A DNA stretch of 64,000 bases from Runella defluvii (lineage in GTDB: Bacteria; Bacteroidota; Bacteroidia; Cytophagales; Spirosomataceae): the NCBI RefSeq assembly GCF_014195535.1, contig NZ_JACIBY010000009.1:86633-150632 (forward strand), read 5' to 3'. Below the pieces are notes generated by a model, which had not been told where the DNA came from, made no database searches, and saw only the letters and a list, made by a program, of their open reading frames with translations. The translations under genes were made by a program, and so were the position numbers. Below, piece after piece: positions 24,486 through 32,837 of the stretch (within the stretch, counting starts at the first letter, position 1; each line of letters opens with the position of its first letter).

Positions 24486-24527
24486 GGCACATTTGTACAT
24501 CACTCAAATATCTTTGACAAATGCGCC
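24486..24527. repeat. 11-bp inverted repeat between cytochrome and repeat-protein genes
   Basis: GGCACATTTGT (24486-24496) pairs with ACAAATGCGCC (24517-24527), 10 of 11 positions, over a 20-base loop. It may be an operator for the repeat-protein gene or a transcript-end hairpin of the cytochrome gene. There is no T tract. Confidence 0.5.
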
Positions 24528-24602
24528 TGTTTCCCATTTGACGTAGTTGAGAGTTCTAAAGGCCACCACGTTGCAAAAATGTGAAGAGAATTTAAGCCCC
24601 AA

Positions 24603-25799
24603 TTATTTCACCAAAACCTTATACTCTTTCTCAAACACCGTTATCGACAACGGATAGCTGCTGTCTAGTTTGTTGTAAGTAGCCGATTCTTGATTGAGGC
24701 GGTGTTTGGTCACTTTGGCGCGGAGTGTCAACGATTGAGAGCTTTTCAATGTCTGTTTCAACACAAAAGAGCGTTCTTCGCCAGGATTTAGGTTGTTGTC
24801 TGAAAGTTTTTTAGCAGCAGGCCACCACTCCCATTTCTCTCCGATTCGGTCGTATTTTGAAGCAATAACCTTGTTTTCAGCATTTACGAGTTCCAACAAA
24901 ATCGAGTAATAACGTTCGGGGTCACCCGTTGGAAGGCGGTGCCCTGCAAATTCATTTTTCAACGTCAATCGGTAATCAAGTTCCTCGCCGACCTTGTAAG
25001 TAGTAGCCAATTTTGAAGTCGTAAACGACAACCCCTTCAGCCCCTTGGTTTTAGCGCCTTTTTCTTTCGGTATGCCCGACCCTGCAAAGTAGTGTAAATG
25101 GCTTAGCCGCTTGCCATAGCCTGTTACAATTTCTCTTTCTACGGGCTCCATGTGACAGCTAATGCACGTCTTTTGACCGTAAAAAGGCCCTTTTTTCCAT
25201 TCATCGCCTGTCTCAAAGGTACAAACGAGCGTTGGCGTTACGACAGCACTGGCATTGTGGCACGAAATACAGAGCTTTTCTGATAAAAATTCGGGGTCTT
25301 TTTTAGTGGCGTGCGGGGCTTTGGCCGTCCCTGTTGTACCAATCACAACGTTGTCGCGCACGTGGCAACTCGCGCAATTGATTCCCTCCTGCTGAAGTTC
25401 GCGGTCAAAATGTGGATTTTTTTGTTTTACAGGCTGATAAATATCTCCGTCGAGCAACCCAGAAACAACGTATTCTTGTTGATTTTGAAGCGGAATGTGG
25501 CAGTTGATGCACAAATATGGGCTAGATTCTTTCTTTAACTCCGCCTGAAACTGCTTGTCTGTCCACGCGTGAGAGTGCGTTGAATGCTGCCATTCTTCGT
25601 AATGTGCCTGATGGCAAGCTCCGCACTGTTTGGCGCTCAAAGAAGCCAATCCCTTTGGAACTTGCTGATGTGGCACCGCCTTTTCCCAGCTTTTAGTGAG
25701 CGGTACTACTTTTTTTTCAGTGGCTTTCAGATAGACTTGATACGCCACAATTCCCACAAAAACAGCAAGAGAAAGGTAAAACAGTTTTTTTGAGGACAC
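24603..25799 (-). CDS. Membrane-anchored pentaheme c-type cytochrome (cytochrome c554-like)
   Basis: This 398-residue protein starts with GTG, whose first base is the last base of the upstream TAG stop. One N-terminal membrane helix (residues 6-24) anchors it. Five CxxCH heme sites follow: Cys59-His63, Cys97-His101, Cys142-His146, Cys177-His181 and Cys212-His216. The ~170-residue C-terminal part is beta-rich and heme-free. The first site sits in CGACHQAHYEEWQHSTHSHA, typical of the cytochrome c554/c' group. It probably transfers electrons in the periplasm to an unknown partner. Confidence 0.88.
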   Translation of the reverse strand: MSSKKLFYLSLAVFVGIVAYQVYLKATEKKVVPLTKSWEKAVPHQQVPKGLASLSAKQCGACHQAHYEEWQHSTHSHAWTDKQFQAELKKESSPYLCINCHIPLQNQQEYVVSGLLDGDIYQPVKQKNPHFDRELQQEGINCASCHVRDNVVIGTTGTAKAPHATKKDPEFLSEKLCISCHNASAVVTPTLVCTFETGDEWKKGPFYGQKTCISCHMEPVEREIVTGYGKRLSHLHYFAGSGIPKEKGAKTKGLKGLSFTTSKLATTYKVGEELDYRLTLKNEFAGHRLPTGDPERYYSILLELVNAENKVIASKYDRIGEKWEWWPAAKKLSDNNLNPGEERSFVLKQTLKSSQSLTLRAKVTKHRLNQESATYNKLDSSYPLSITVFEKEYKVLVK

Positions 25800-26902
25800 T
25801 ATTTTAAGTTTTTACGACGGTTACGTTGGAAATCTTCAAGCACAAAACCTCCCAAGCCTTTGAGGTTGCTGTAATACGCACGGCCGTTGTTGACCCGCGT
25901 AAATTCCTGTACAAATTGCTTCAAATAAGGATCTGACGCAATCATAAAGGTTGTAATCGGAATCTCCAATCGACGGCATTGCGCGGCCAACGTAAGCGTT
26001 TTGCTAACAATCTTGCGGTCGAGGCCAAAGCTATTTTTATAATACTTTATTCCTTCCTTCAAACAAGTCGGTTTTCCGTCGGTAATCATGAATATCTGCT
26101 TGTTTTTGGTCTTGCGACGACGCAACAAATCCATCGCCAATTCAAGCCCCGCAACCGTATTGGTATGGTAAGGCCCTACTTCCAAATACGGCAAGTCTTT
26201 GATTTGAATTTGCCAGGCGTCGTTTCCAAAAACGATGATATCGAGCATGTCTTTGGGATACTTGGTCTTTATGAGTTCGGCCATGGCCAACGCCACTTTC
26301 TTGGCGGGCGTGATACGGTCTTCCCCGTACAAAATCATGGAGTGACTAATATCAATCATCAGCACCGTAGCCGTGCTGGTTTTTTGCTCTTTATCAACGA
26401 CCTCTAAGTCGTTTTCTAACAAATAGAAATCTTCGGCTCCGTGGTTGATTTGCGCATTTTTGATGGATTCCGTCATCGAAATTTGTTCCAACGAATCCCC
26501 AAATTGAAAATTACGAACATCGCTACTCAGTTCGTCTCCCACGCCCGTGTAAGGTGTACGGTGATTGCCCCCCGACTTAGAACGTTTGAGCTTTCCAAAA
26601 ATCTCTTCAAGGGCACTTTTACGAATACTCCGCTCGCTTTTGGGCGTCATCATTACTTGCCCCTCTTCGTTTTCTTCGGTAATGTAGCCTTTACGTTTCA
26701 AATCGTCGAAAAAATCACCAATTCCGTATTGGTCATCCGTCAGTTTGTATTGACGGTCCAACTGATTCATCCACGACATCGCCTGCGACACATCGCCCGA
26801 AGTCATCAAAAGCAATTGTTGAAAGATATTCAACAACTCCTCAAACTTGTTTTTACCTGATTGCTCAGACGGTTTAAATTCAGAAAAGCGATGCCCTATC
26901 AT
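25799..26902 (-). CDS. VWA-domain protein
   Basis: This 367-residue protein has an N-terminal helical part of ~175 residues and a C-terminal von Willebrand A domain. The MIDAS metal site is visible as Asp184-Ser186-Ser188 in MIDISHSM, with the later TNTVAGLELAM and ITDGKPT blocks. No signal peptide or membrane segment is evident. Relatives often work with MoxR-type AAA ATPases in metal insertion or protein assembly, but no AAA gene is in the window. The stop codon overlaps the start of the multiheme cytochrome gene, so the two are coupled; a role in its assembly is an inference. Confidence 0.82.
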   Translation of the reverse strand: MIGHRFSEFKPSEQSGKNKFEELLNIFQQLLLMTSGDVSQAMSWMNQLDRQYKLTDDQYGIGDFFDDLKRKGYITEENEEGQVMMTPKSERSIRKSALEEIFGKLKRSKSGGNHRTPYTGVGDELSSDVRNFQFGDSLEQISMTESIKNAQINHGAEDFYLLENDLEVVDKEQKTSTATVLMIDISHSMILYGEDRITPAKKVALAMAELIKTKYPKDMLDIIVFGNDAWQIQIKDLPYLEVGPYHTNTVAGLELAMDLLRRRKTKNKQIFMITDGKPTCLKEGIKYYKNSFGLDRKIVSKTLTLAAQCRRLEIPITTFMIASDPYLKQFVQEFTRVNNGRAYYSNLKGLGGFVLEDFQRNRRKNLK

Positions 26903-27006
26903 TGAATTGATTTTTAAAGGTTATCGGTAAAAGCTTAGATTCCTTTTTGAATTCTAACAAATAAAAGGTCGTAGAAGTTTAATTTAGGCCAAATCATCTT
27001 TTCATT

Positions 27007-27040
27007 AAAAAGCCTCTCGTTTTTACTCGAGAGGCTTTTT
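27007..27040 (-). terminator. Strong hairpin terminator downstream of the bacilliredoxin pair
   Basis: A 13-base perfect stem (AAAAAGCCTCTCG / CGAGAGGCTTTTT) has flanking A and T runs. It closes the Suf-bacilliredoxin transcript before the VWA gene. Confidence 0.85.
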
Positions 27041-27063
27041 AAGAAAGATAACTTATCAATGTT

Positions 27064-27483
27064 CTACATCTCTAAATTCAAAATAGCTCCAAGGATTTTA
27101 GAACTTACCGATTGCTCTTCCAATTGTAGAATCTTTATAAATTCTATCAATTCTGAACCGTTAAAAATAGCAACGCCATTTAATCCTCTTGGAATAGAAG
27201 GAGCATAGTCGAAAACTTTATTTACGACAGCATTATTAACATCAGAAAATACTGCTACTGGTTTAATAATGATACCCTCACTTTTTTTAAGTGCATCTAC
27301 TACCCCATTTTGCCAAGTTGAATTCTTATAAGAACCTATCATTAGTAGTGTATAGCCATTTAAATTTGCTAACACATTCTCAGCTTCACCTTCCGTCCGA
27401 GGAATTATAAAGCCATTCATTTCAAGGAATCTACTTTGCTCTTTAACAAGTTCTTGATTATTCATAGGTACAATTAATGGCAA
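27064..27483 (-). CDS. Cysteine-free paralogue of bacilliredoxin (BrxA/BrxB fold)
   Basis: This 139-residue protein aligns along its length with the bacilliredoxin just upstream. GYTLLMIGS corresponds to GTTLVVVNS, VAIFNGSELIEFIK to IAIFKDDELVHFIE, and the N-terminus (PLIVPMNNQELV) to the family's YPPHLVAPM. The redox CGC motif is replaced by YKN/STW residues, and the protein contains no cysteine at all, so it cannot do thiol exchange. The start is TTG at 27483 if the homologous N-terminus is kept, or ATG at 27465. The gene is more AT-rich than its neighbour. It may be a scaffold or regulatory subunit, or be decaying. Confidence 0.7.
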   Translation of the reverse strand: MPLIVPMNNQELVKEQSRFLEMNGFIIPRTEGEAENVLANLNGYTLLMIGSYKNSTWQNGVVDALKKSEGIIIKPVAVFSDVNNAVVNKVFDYAPSIPRGLNGVAIFNGSELIEFIKILQLEEQSVSSKILGAILNLEM

Positions 27484-27541
27484 AAGGGTTGATTATTTTC
27501 AATTTTGATTTTAGAAATTGCGAATCTAGGTCAATACATCA

Positions 27542-27970
27542 TTAAGCTTTTTCGCCGCAGAACTCTTCAAAAGCCGTAATGAGGTGTTCGCCAATCATTT
27601 GGGCATTACGTCCTTCGATGTGGTGGCGCTCAATAAAGTGCACCAATTCATCGTCTTTGAAAATCGCAATCGCTGGCGATGATGGAGGATATGGCAAGCA
27701 ATACTCACGCATTTTGGCCGTTGCATCTTGGTCAGCACCCGCAAACACGGTTACCAAGTTATCAGGTTTCACGTCGCTGTAATGCAACGCTCCCAACACG
27801 CCTGGACGGGCTGCACCTGCTGCACAACCACACACCGAGTTTACAACGACCAAGGTCGTTCCTTTGGTATTGGCCATAAATTGATCCACTGCTTCAGCCG
27901 TTTCGAGGCTAGTAAAACCGTTATCGGTCAATTGAGCCCGCATAGGAGCTACTAAATGTGGAGGATACAT
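27542..27970 (-). CDS. Bacilliredoxin, BrxA/BrxB (YphP/YqiW) family
   Basis: This 142-residue thioredoxin-fold protein reverses bacillithiol- or low-molecular-weight-thiol-mixed disulfides on proteins. The family CxC motif is Cys47-Gly-Cys49 in VNSVCGCAAGAARPG. A third family cysteine lies in REYCLPYPPSSPAIAIF. It lies 54 bases downstream of the DUF59 Fe-S factor and is usually linked with suf genes in this phylum. A cysteine-free paralogue follows directly. Confidence 0.9.
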   Translation of the reverse strand: MYPPHLVAPMRAQLTDNGFTSLETAEAVDQFMANTKGTTLVVVNSVCGCAAGAARPGVLGALHYSDVKPDNLVTVFAGADQDATAKMREYCLPYPPSSPAIAIFKDDELVHFIERHHIEGRNAQMIGEHLITAFEEFCGEKA

Positions 27971-28024
27971 AATCTGTTTACAGTTTTTAAGTTGACAGTT
28001 TTAAATATAGTATTCGCCTTTGGA

Positions 28025-28336
28025 TTACATAAACCCAAGTTCGAGTCTGGCTTCGTCGCTCATCATATCTTGAGAGTACGGCGGATCCCAAGTCAGCTCA
28101 ACGCTAACATCGTTGATTCCCTCAATTTCGCGAATTTTTTGTTCTACCTCAACAGGAATTGTTCCTGCCGAAGGGCACGATGGCGACGTGAGGGTCATTT
28201 CAACATACACATTGTTGACAGGGAATATTTTTAGGTCATAAATCAAGCCAAGTTCCCACACGTCCACGGGGATTTCGGGGTCATATACTTGCTTGATGGC
28301 TTTGACGACTTCTTCTTTCAGTTCTGCTTCAGACAT
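28025..28336 (-). CDS. DUF59/MIP18-type Fe-S cluster assembly factor (SufT-like)
   Basis: A 103-residue protein with the metal-sulfur cluster biosynthesis fold. Conserved blocks are VYDPEIPVDVWELGLIYDL, the cysteine-bearing TLTSPSCPSAGTIP and VSVELTWDPPY. It probably helps deliver or mature Fe-S clusters in the cytoplasm. It lies 12 bases after sufE and in the same transcript as sufS. Other members of the family serve phenylacetate oxidation (PaaD), but the suf neighbours favour SufT. Confidence 0.9.
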   Translation of the reverse strand: MSEAELKEEVVKAIKQVYDPEIPVDVWELGLIYDLKIFPVNNVYVEMTLTSPSCPSAGTIPVEVEQKIREIEGINDVSVELTWDPPYSQDMMSDEARLELGFM

Positions 28337-28348
28337 AATACGTAAGTG

Positions 28349-28771
28349 TTAAGCAATAAGTTGTTTTTGGGCAAAGTCTTTCATACGTACAATCATTGAA
28401 GCCAACCCACCTGCGCGGCGCGAAGTGATGATGGTACTCATGCCAATTTTATCAATGAAGTACAAATCTGCATTGGCTACGTCCTCTGGTTTTTCGCCCG
28501 AAAGGATTTTAATCAGCAAACTCACCAATCCTTTACTAATTTGGGCAGTAGGTTCGCTATCGGCTTCAAAATACACCCGGTCGCCACGCATTTCGGTATG
28601 TAACCACACCCGCGACTGGCAACCTTTGATGAGGTTATCATCGGTTTTATATTCCTCCGCAATCGGAGACAGCTTTTTTCCCAAGTCAATGATATACTGG
28701 GTTTTTTCCAATTGGTCATCGAAGAGGTCAAAATCTTCGATAAGAGCGTCCTGTTTTTCGTTAATTGTCAT
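28349..28771 (-). CDS. sufE: SufE sulfur acceptor
   Basis: This 140-residue protein accepts persulfide sulfur from SufS on a conserved cysteine, Cys51 in NLIKGCQSRVW, and passes it to the scaffold. Other family blocks are YIIDLGKKLSPIAEEYK and a C-terminal region with ITSRRAGGLASMI. It lies 35 bases downstream of sufS, the standard pairing. Confidence 0.95.
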   Translation of the reverse strand: MTINEKQDALIEDFDLFDDQLEKTQYIIDLGKKLSPIAEEYKTDDNLIKGCQSRVWLHTEMRGDRVYFEADSEPTAQISKGLVSLLIKILSGEKPEDVANADLYFIDKIGMSTIITSRRAGGLASMIVRMKDFAQKQLIA

Positions 28772-28806
28772 TTATTTTTAACGAGCCATGCACTCGTTAT
28801 TTTTGT

Positions 28807-30030
28807 TTAGCTCAACATTTTTTTAACTCTCTCTAACCCCACTACTAATTTATCAATTTCTTCTTTTGTATTATAAACGGCAAAAGAAGCGCGGGAAGTT
28901 CCGACAATTCCAAGACGTTTCATCAACGGCTGTGTGCAGTGGTGCCCCGTCCGAACGGCAATGCCTTGTTGGTCCAAAATGACGCCAATATCTTGCGGGT
29001 GAATGCCTTCCATTACAAACGACAATACACTTACTTTCTCCTTAGCCGTACCCACAATTCGCAAGCCTTCAATGCTTTGCAAGGCATCGGTTCCATATAC
29101 CAAAAGCTCATGTTCATAATCAGCAATGGCCTGTTTTCCAAGCGCTTCTACGTACTCAACGGCCATTTTTGTCGCTACAACATCGGCAATGTTAGGCGTT
29201 CCTGCTTCAAATTTGTAGGGCAAATCGTTGTACGTCGTCTTTTCAAACGTTACTTCTTTTATCATTTCTCCACCACCACGATACGGCGGCATGGCGTTCA
29301 ATATGTCTGTTTTGCCGTACAACACCCCCATTCCCGTAGGGCCGTACAATTTATGCAACGAAAACACGTAAAAATCGCAATCCAACGCCTGAACGTCAAT
29401 GTCAATGTGTGACGTAGCTTGTGCGCCATCAATCAGCACTTTTGCTCCTACTTCGTGCGCTTTTTTGATGATTTCAGCCACGGGATTAATGGTTCCCAAC
29501 GCGTTTGAAACGTGCACAACCGACACCAATTTGGTTCGCTCTGAAAGCATTTTTTCAAACTCATCCATGAGCAATTCGCCTGCATCATTGATGGGAATGA
29601 CCCGAAGTACGCAGCCTTTTTCTTCACAAAGCATCTGCCAAGGCACGATGTTGGAGTGGTGTTCAAGGGTGCTTATGATGATTTCATCCCCTTCTTTTAA
29701 AAAAGTACGGCCATACGATTGAGCCACTAGGTTGATTCCGTCGGTCGTTCCGTAGGTAAAAATGATTTCTTCTACGCGGGATGCGTTAAGAAAGGTTTGG
29801 ATTTTATGGCGCGAAGCCTCGAAAGCAGAGGTTGCTTTTTCGGCTAAAAAGTGAATACCACGGTGAATATTGGCGTTGTAATGCCCGTAATAATTGGCCA
29901 ATGCCTCAAGAACAGGAAGGGGTTTTTGGGTAGTGGCGGCGTTGTCAAAGTAAACCAATGATTTACCATGAACTACCTCATTGAGAATGGGAAAGTCTTG
30001 GCGTATTTTTTGAATATCTAGCATAAACAC
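28807..30030 (-). CDS. sufS: Cysteine desulfurase SufS
   Basis: This 407-residue PLP enzyme takes sulfur from cysteine for Fe-S clusters. The PLP lysine is Lys227 in SLHKLYGPTG and the persulfide cysteine is Cys365 in RTGHHCTQPL. Also present are YFDNAATTQKP, ANIHRGIHFLAEKAT and EHHSNIVPWQ. The start could be 30030 or the ATG two codons later (30024). It leads a cluster of sufS, sufE, DUF59 and bacilliredoxin genes. SufB, SufC and SufD, which often sit next to it, are not in this window. Confidence 0.95.
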   Translation of the reverse strand: MFMLDIQKIRQDFPILNEVVHGKSLVYFDNAATTQKPLPVLEALANYYGHYNANIHRGIHFLAEKATSAFEASRHKIQTFLNASRVEEIIFTYGTTDGINLVAQSYGRTFLKEGDEIIISTLEHHSNIVPWQMLCEEKGCVLRVIPINDAGELLMDEFEKMLSERTKLVSVVHVSNALGTINPVAEIIKKAHEVGAKVLIDGAQATSHIDIDVQALDCDFYVFSLHKLYGPTGMGVLYGKTDILNAMPPYRGGGEMIKEVTFEKTTYNDLPYKFEAGTPNIADVVATKMAVEYVEALGKQAIADYEHELLVYGTDALQSIEGLRIVGTAKEKVSVLSFVMEGIHPQDIGVILDQQGIAVRTGHHCTQPLMKRLGIVGTSRASFAVYNTKEEIDKLVVGLERVKKMLS

Positions 30031-30173
30031 AGATAAGTGAGTTCCAAGTCAAAAATCAACCTACAATTGAGTATTCGGTTTGATTTATTGCTAATAGTTT
30101 TTGACTTTTGGTTAAGACAACAAAATAAAACAGAATTCAGTTTGGACATTTTCTAAATAAACTCAACTTCCCT

Positions 30174-31604
30174 ATGAAAAAGCTCACCCTTAATGACTAT
30201 GAAAGTGCCGTTGCGCCGATTTTAACGGATTTAAAAGCCCATTTTGAGAACAAAGAATTTGTGGTTTCGGATGTGATAGATGATGAATCCCATCAATACG
30301 TCAATCTCGTGCAAGAAGGTGGTGGCGTACTCGGAGTGGCGTTGGTAGGCTACACCTATGTGCTCGAAAAAATGGGCATTCGTTTTCTGAAACTGGCTGG
30401 GACTAGCGCAGGAGCCATTAATACCATGCTGTTGGCCAGTATCGGATACCGCAACGAAGAGAAATCGACTGAAGCCCTTAAAATTTTGTCCAGCACCAAC
30501 CTTTTCGACTTTGTGGATGCCTTTTGGGTGGTAAAGCGCATAATCGCTTGGGCTATGAAGTATAAGCCCAAGTTGACAATCAAAGCGTTGTTTTCGGCGA
30601 TTGGTCTTAGCCTAATTCTTGCCGTCGTATGTAGTATTTTTTACTGGATTTACCGAGACGCCCCCTCTACGCCTGCCCTCGTTAGCATTTTATATGCCAT
30701 TAGTGGGGTGTTACTTATTTGTTCGGCCGTGATTGTGAGCTACGTTTATTATTTGTATTACCGTTTCAAACGCAGCCGATTTGGCATAAGCAAGGGCAAT
30801 GCTTTTTTAAAATGGATGCAAGGCATTTTAGAAAACAATGGTATTTCTTCCTTGAAAGATTTTCGTGAAAAAATTGAAAAAACGGCGACCCACATTCAAC
30901 TCCGCCCAACGCGCGAAGACCACCTCAAAGTGACTGACCTCAATCAACCCAAACTAGAGGATTCTATTACCATCATTGCCTGCGACATTACAAAACAAGT
31001 GAAAGTGGAGTTTCCCAAAATGTGGCGATTGTACTGGGACGACGAAGCCCAAGTTCAGCCCTCTGCTTTTGTACGTTCTTCGATGTCGGTTCCAATTTTT
31101 TTTGAGGCATTCCAAATCAATAATATTCCCAAAAACAGCGTAAAAGAAGCTTGGAAAGAATTCTTTTTGGTAGAAAACCTCAGTGATATTCCTAGTGGTG
31201 TGCAATTTGTTGACGGCGGGATTGTCTCCAATTTCCCCATCAACGTTTTTTTCAACCCCAACCTTAAAACCCCTCGTTTGCCTACGTTTGGTATTAAGCT
31301 CGACGACGATGCCACTACCATTCATGAATACGAGACATTTGGCAGTTTTATCATGGGTATGTTTAACACCGTTAGGTTTAATTACGACCGTGAATTTTTG
31401 CTAAAAAACCGAGATTTTGAGAAAACCATTGGCCGAATTGACGTTCGAGGGTTTAATTGGCTCAATTTTAACATTTCGGACGAAGAAAAGTGCCAACTTT
31501 TTGTAAAAGGAGCGCAAACTGCCGCCGACTTTTTGAAAAAATTTGACTGGGAAGCCTACAAAAAAGGAAGAGAGCAAATGTACCATGACTTACACGCTGC
31601 ATGA
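30174..31604 (+). CDS. Patatin-like phospholipase with an internal membrane hairpin
   Basis: This 476-residue lipid acyl hydrolase has the glycine-rich oxyanion loop QEGGGVLGVALVG, the nucleophile Ser78 in GTSAGA and the catalytic Asp347 in VDGGIVSNFPI. Two strong membrane segments (about residues 139-160 and 172-197) are inserted between the serine and the aspartate, followed by a charged stretch. This would fix the enzyme in the membrane close to its lipid substrates. No signal peptide is present, so the active site should face the cytoplasm. It is divergent from sufS and apparently monocistronic. Confidence 0.88.
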   Translation: MKKLTLNDYESAVAPILTDLKAHFENKEFVVSDVIDDESHQYVNLVQEGGGVLGVALVGYTYVLEKMGIRFLKLAGTSAGAINTMLLASIGYRNEEKSTEALKILSSTNLFDFVDAFWVVKRIIAWAMKYKPKLTIKALFSAIGLSLILAVVCSIFYWIYRDAPSTPALVSILYAISGVLLICSAVIVSYVYYLYYRFKRSRFGISKGNAFLKWMQGILENNGISSLKDFREKIEKTATHIQLRPTREDHLKVTDLNQPKLEDSITIIACDITKQVKVEFPKMWRLYWDDEAQVQPSAFVRSSMSVPIFFEAFQINNIPKNSVKEAWKEFFLVENLSDIPSGVQFVDGGIVSNFPINVFFNPNLKTPRLPTFGIKLDDDATTIHEYETFGSFIMGMFNTVRFNYDREFLLKNRDFEKTIGRIDVRGFNWLNFNISDEEKCQLFVKGAQTAADFLKKFDWEAYKKGREQMYHDLHAA

Positions 31605-31722
31605 ATTCATACTGCATTTTACCCGACCGCCAAATAAGGTGCACCATTCCTGTAGAAAGTCATTGTATTAAGTTTGGGGATTCTTTACCTTTCTGCCAAC
31701 AACTTTAAAACTACCTATAGTC

Positions 31723-32040
31723 ATGGTCAATGCAAAACACTTAGCAACGTTCATTTTAGGCGCCGCCGCTGGCGTAGCTTTACACAAGTACCTACAAACC
31801 GAAGAAGGTGAAAAGACATTTGAGGATTTAAAAGCGAAGGCCAACGACCTCAAAGGAGAAGCCGAACAAGCACTGGATAAAATGCCTGAGTATTTTGAAC
31901 AACTCAAAACGGAAGGTTCTGAGGCTTTGAAGAAATATACGCCCGAGGCAGAACGTCTTTTGCAAGAGCTGCTAGACAGCATAAAAGGCAAAACGCCTAC
32001 CGCCGAAGCCGTTCCCAACGACCCACCGTCACAAGGATAG
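31723..32040 (+). CDS. YtxH-like small protein
   Basis: A 105-residue protein with a short hydrophobic N-terminal segment (LATFILGAAAGVALHKYL) followed by a long charged amphipathic helix (EEGEKTFEDLKAKANDLKGE) and a Pro-rich tail. This is the pattern of YtxH/gas-vesicle-like stress proteins, which are membrane-tethered coiled coils of unknown function. It sits alone between the patatin gene and the ribosomal protein operon, ending at a strong bidirectional hairpin. Confidence 0.7.
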   Translation: MVNAKHLATFILGAAAGVALHKYLQTEEGEKTFEDLKAKANDLKGEAEQALDKMPEYFEQLKTEGSEALKKYTPEAERLLQELLDSIKGKTPTAEAVPNDPPSQG

Positions 32041-32049
32041 GCACAAAAG

Positions 32050-32078
32050 CAAAAGGCGCGTTTGAAACGCGCCTTTTG
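32050..32078. terminator. Bidirectional terminator between ytxH-like gene and rplI
   Basis: CAAAAGGCGCGTTT and its exact complement AAACGCGCCTTTTG are separated by one base, giving a 14-base near-continuous palindrome with A and T runs on the two sides. It serves two convergent transcripts. Confidence 0.85.
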
Positions 32079-32102
32079 TATATCCACATCTGCTGAGACG
32101 GC

Positions 32103-32546
32103 TTATTCTTCGCCTGCTACGCTGATGCTTACTGTGTGTTTCACTTCTTTGTGAAGGTCAAGTTGTGCTTTGTAAGTACCTACAACTTTCACATCTTCGA
32201 TAGTGATTTTCTTACGGTCAACATCAAAACCTTTTGCTTTAAGTGCGTCAGAGATTTGGATGCTAGTAACGCGACCGAAGATTTTTCCGCTTTCACCCAC
32301 TTTTGCAGCGATGTTAAGCGTAATATCTCCAATAGCAGCCGCCAAGTCTTCGGCATCTTTCTTGAGTTTTTCTGCTTTGTGAGCAGCTTGCTTCAAGTTT
32401 TCAGCTAATTGTTTTTTGTTTGAATCGGTCGCCATTACCGCAAATCCTTGCGGAATGAGATAGTTACGACCATAGCCAGGTTTAACGTCAACGACGTCGT
32501 TCTTATAACCAAGCCCAGCAATATCAGTTCTTAAAATAACTTGCAT
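32103..32546 (-). CDS. rplI: 50S ribosomal protein L9
   Basis: A 147-residue large-subunit protein. The N-domain signature is complete (VILRTDIAGLGYKNDVVDVK, PGYGRNYLIPQGFA), followed by the long connecting helix and the C-domain (KIFGRVTSIQISDAL). An SD-like GGAAGGAG stands 10-15 bases before the ATG. It is the last gene of the rpsF-rpsR-rplI operon, with a terminator just beyond. Confidence 0.97.
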   Translation of the reverse strand: MQVILRTDIAGLGYKNDVVDVKPGYGRNYLIPQGFAVMATDSNKKQLAENLKQAAHKAEKLKKDAEDLAAAIGDITLNIAAKVGESGKIFGRVTSIQISDALKAKGFDVDRKKITIEDVKVVGTYKAQLDLHKEVKHTVSISVAGEE

Positions 32547-32568
32547 CGTCAGTTTCTCCTTCCGTTTT

Positions 32569-32820
32569 TTACTTTAATTGGTCAGCTACATACGGTAATA
32601 AAGCCAAGTGACGCGCACGCTTGATAGCTTGCGACACTTTGCGCTGATACTTCAAAGAAGTACCAGTAAGGCGGCGAGGTAAAATTCTACCTTGCTCATT
32701 TACCAATTTCAATAAGAAATTTGGGTCTTTGTAATCAATAAATTTGATACCCGCTTTCTTAAAACGGCAGTACTTTTTGCGATTTTGGTTACGCTCGATT
32801 GGTTCGTTTACAAGTGTCAT
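32569..32820 (-). CDS. rpsR: 30S ribosomal protein S18
   Basis: The ATG at 32820 ([20 protein letters not shown]) gives 83 residues. A longer in-frame start at 32862 would overlap rpsF by 29 bases and lacks a ribosome site, while AAGGAGGG stands 8 bases before 32820. S18 signatures are [19 protein letters not shown] and [20 protein letters not shown]. It is the middle gene of the operon. Confidence 0.96.
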   Translation of the reverse strand: MTLVNEPIERNQNRKKYCRFKKAGIKFIDYKDPNFLLKLVNEQGRILPRRLTGTSLKYQRKVSQAIKRARHLALLPYVADQLK

Positions 32821-32827
32821 GTCTTGG

Positions 32828-32837
32828 CCCTCCTTAG
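32828..32837 (-). promoter_or_regulatory. Strong Shine-Dalgarno site of rpsR
   Basis: On the minus strand TAAGGAGGG lies just upstream of ATG 32820. Clear SD sites are uncommon in this phylum, so this one decides the start codon. Confidence 0.7.
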
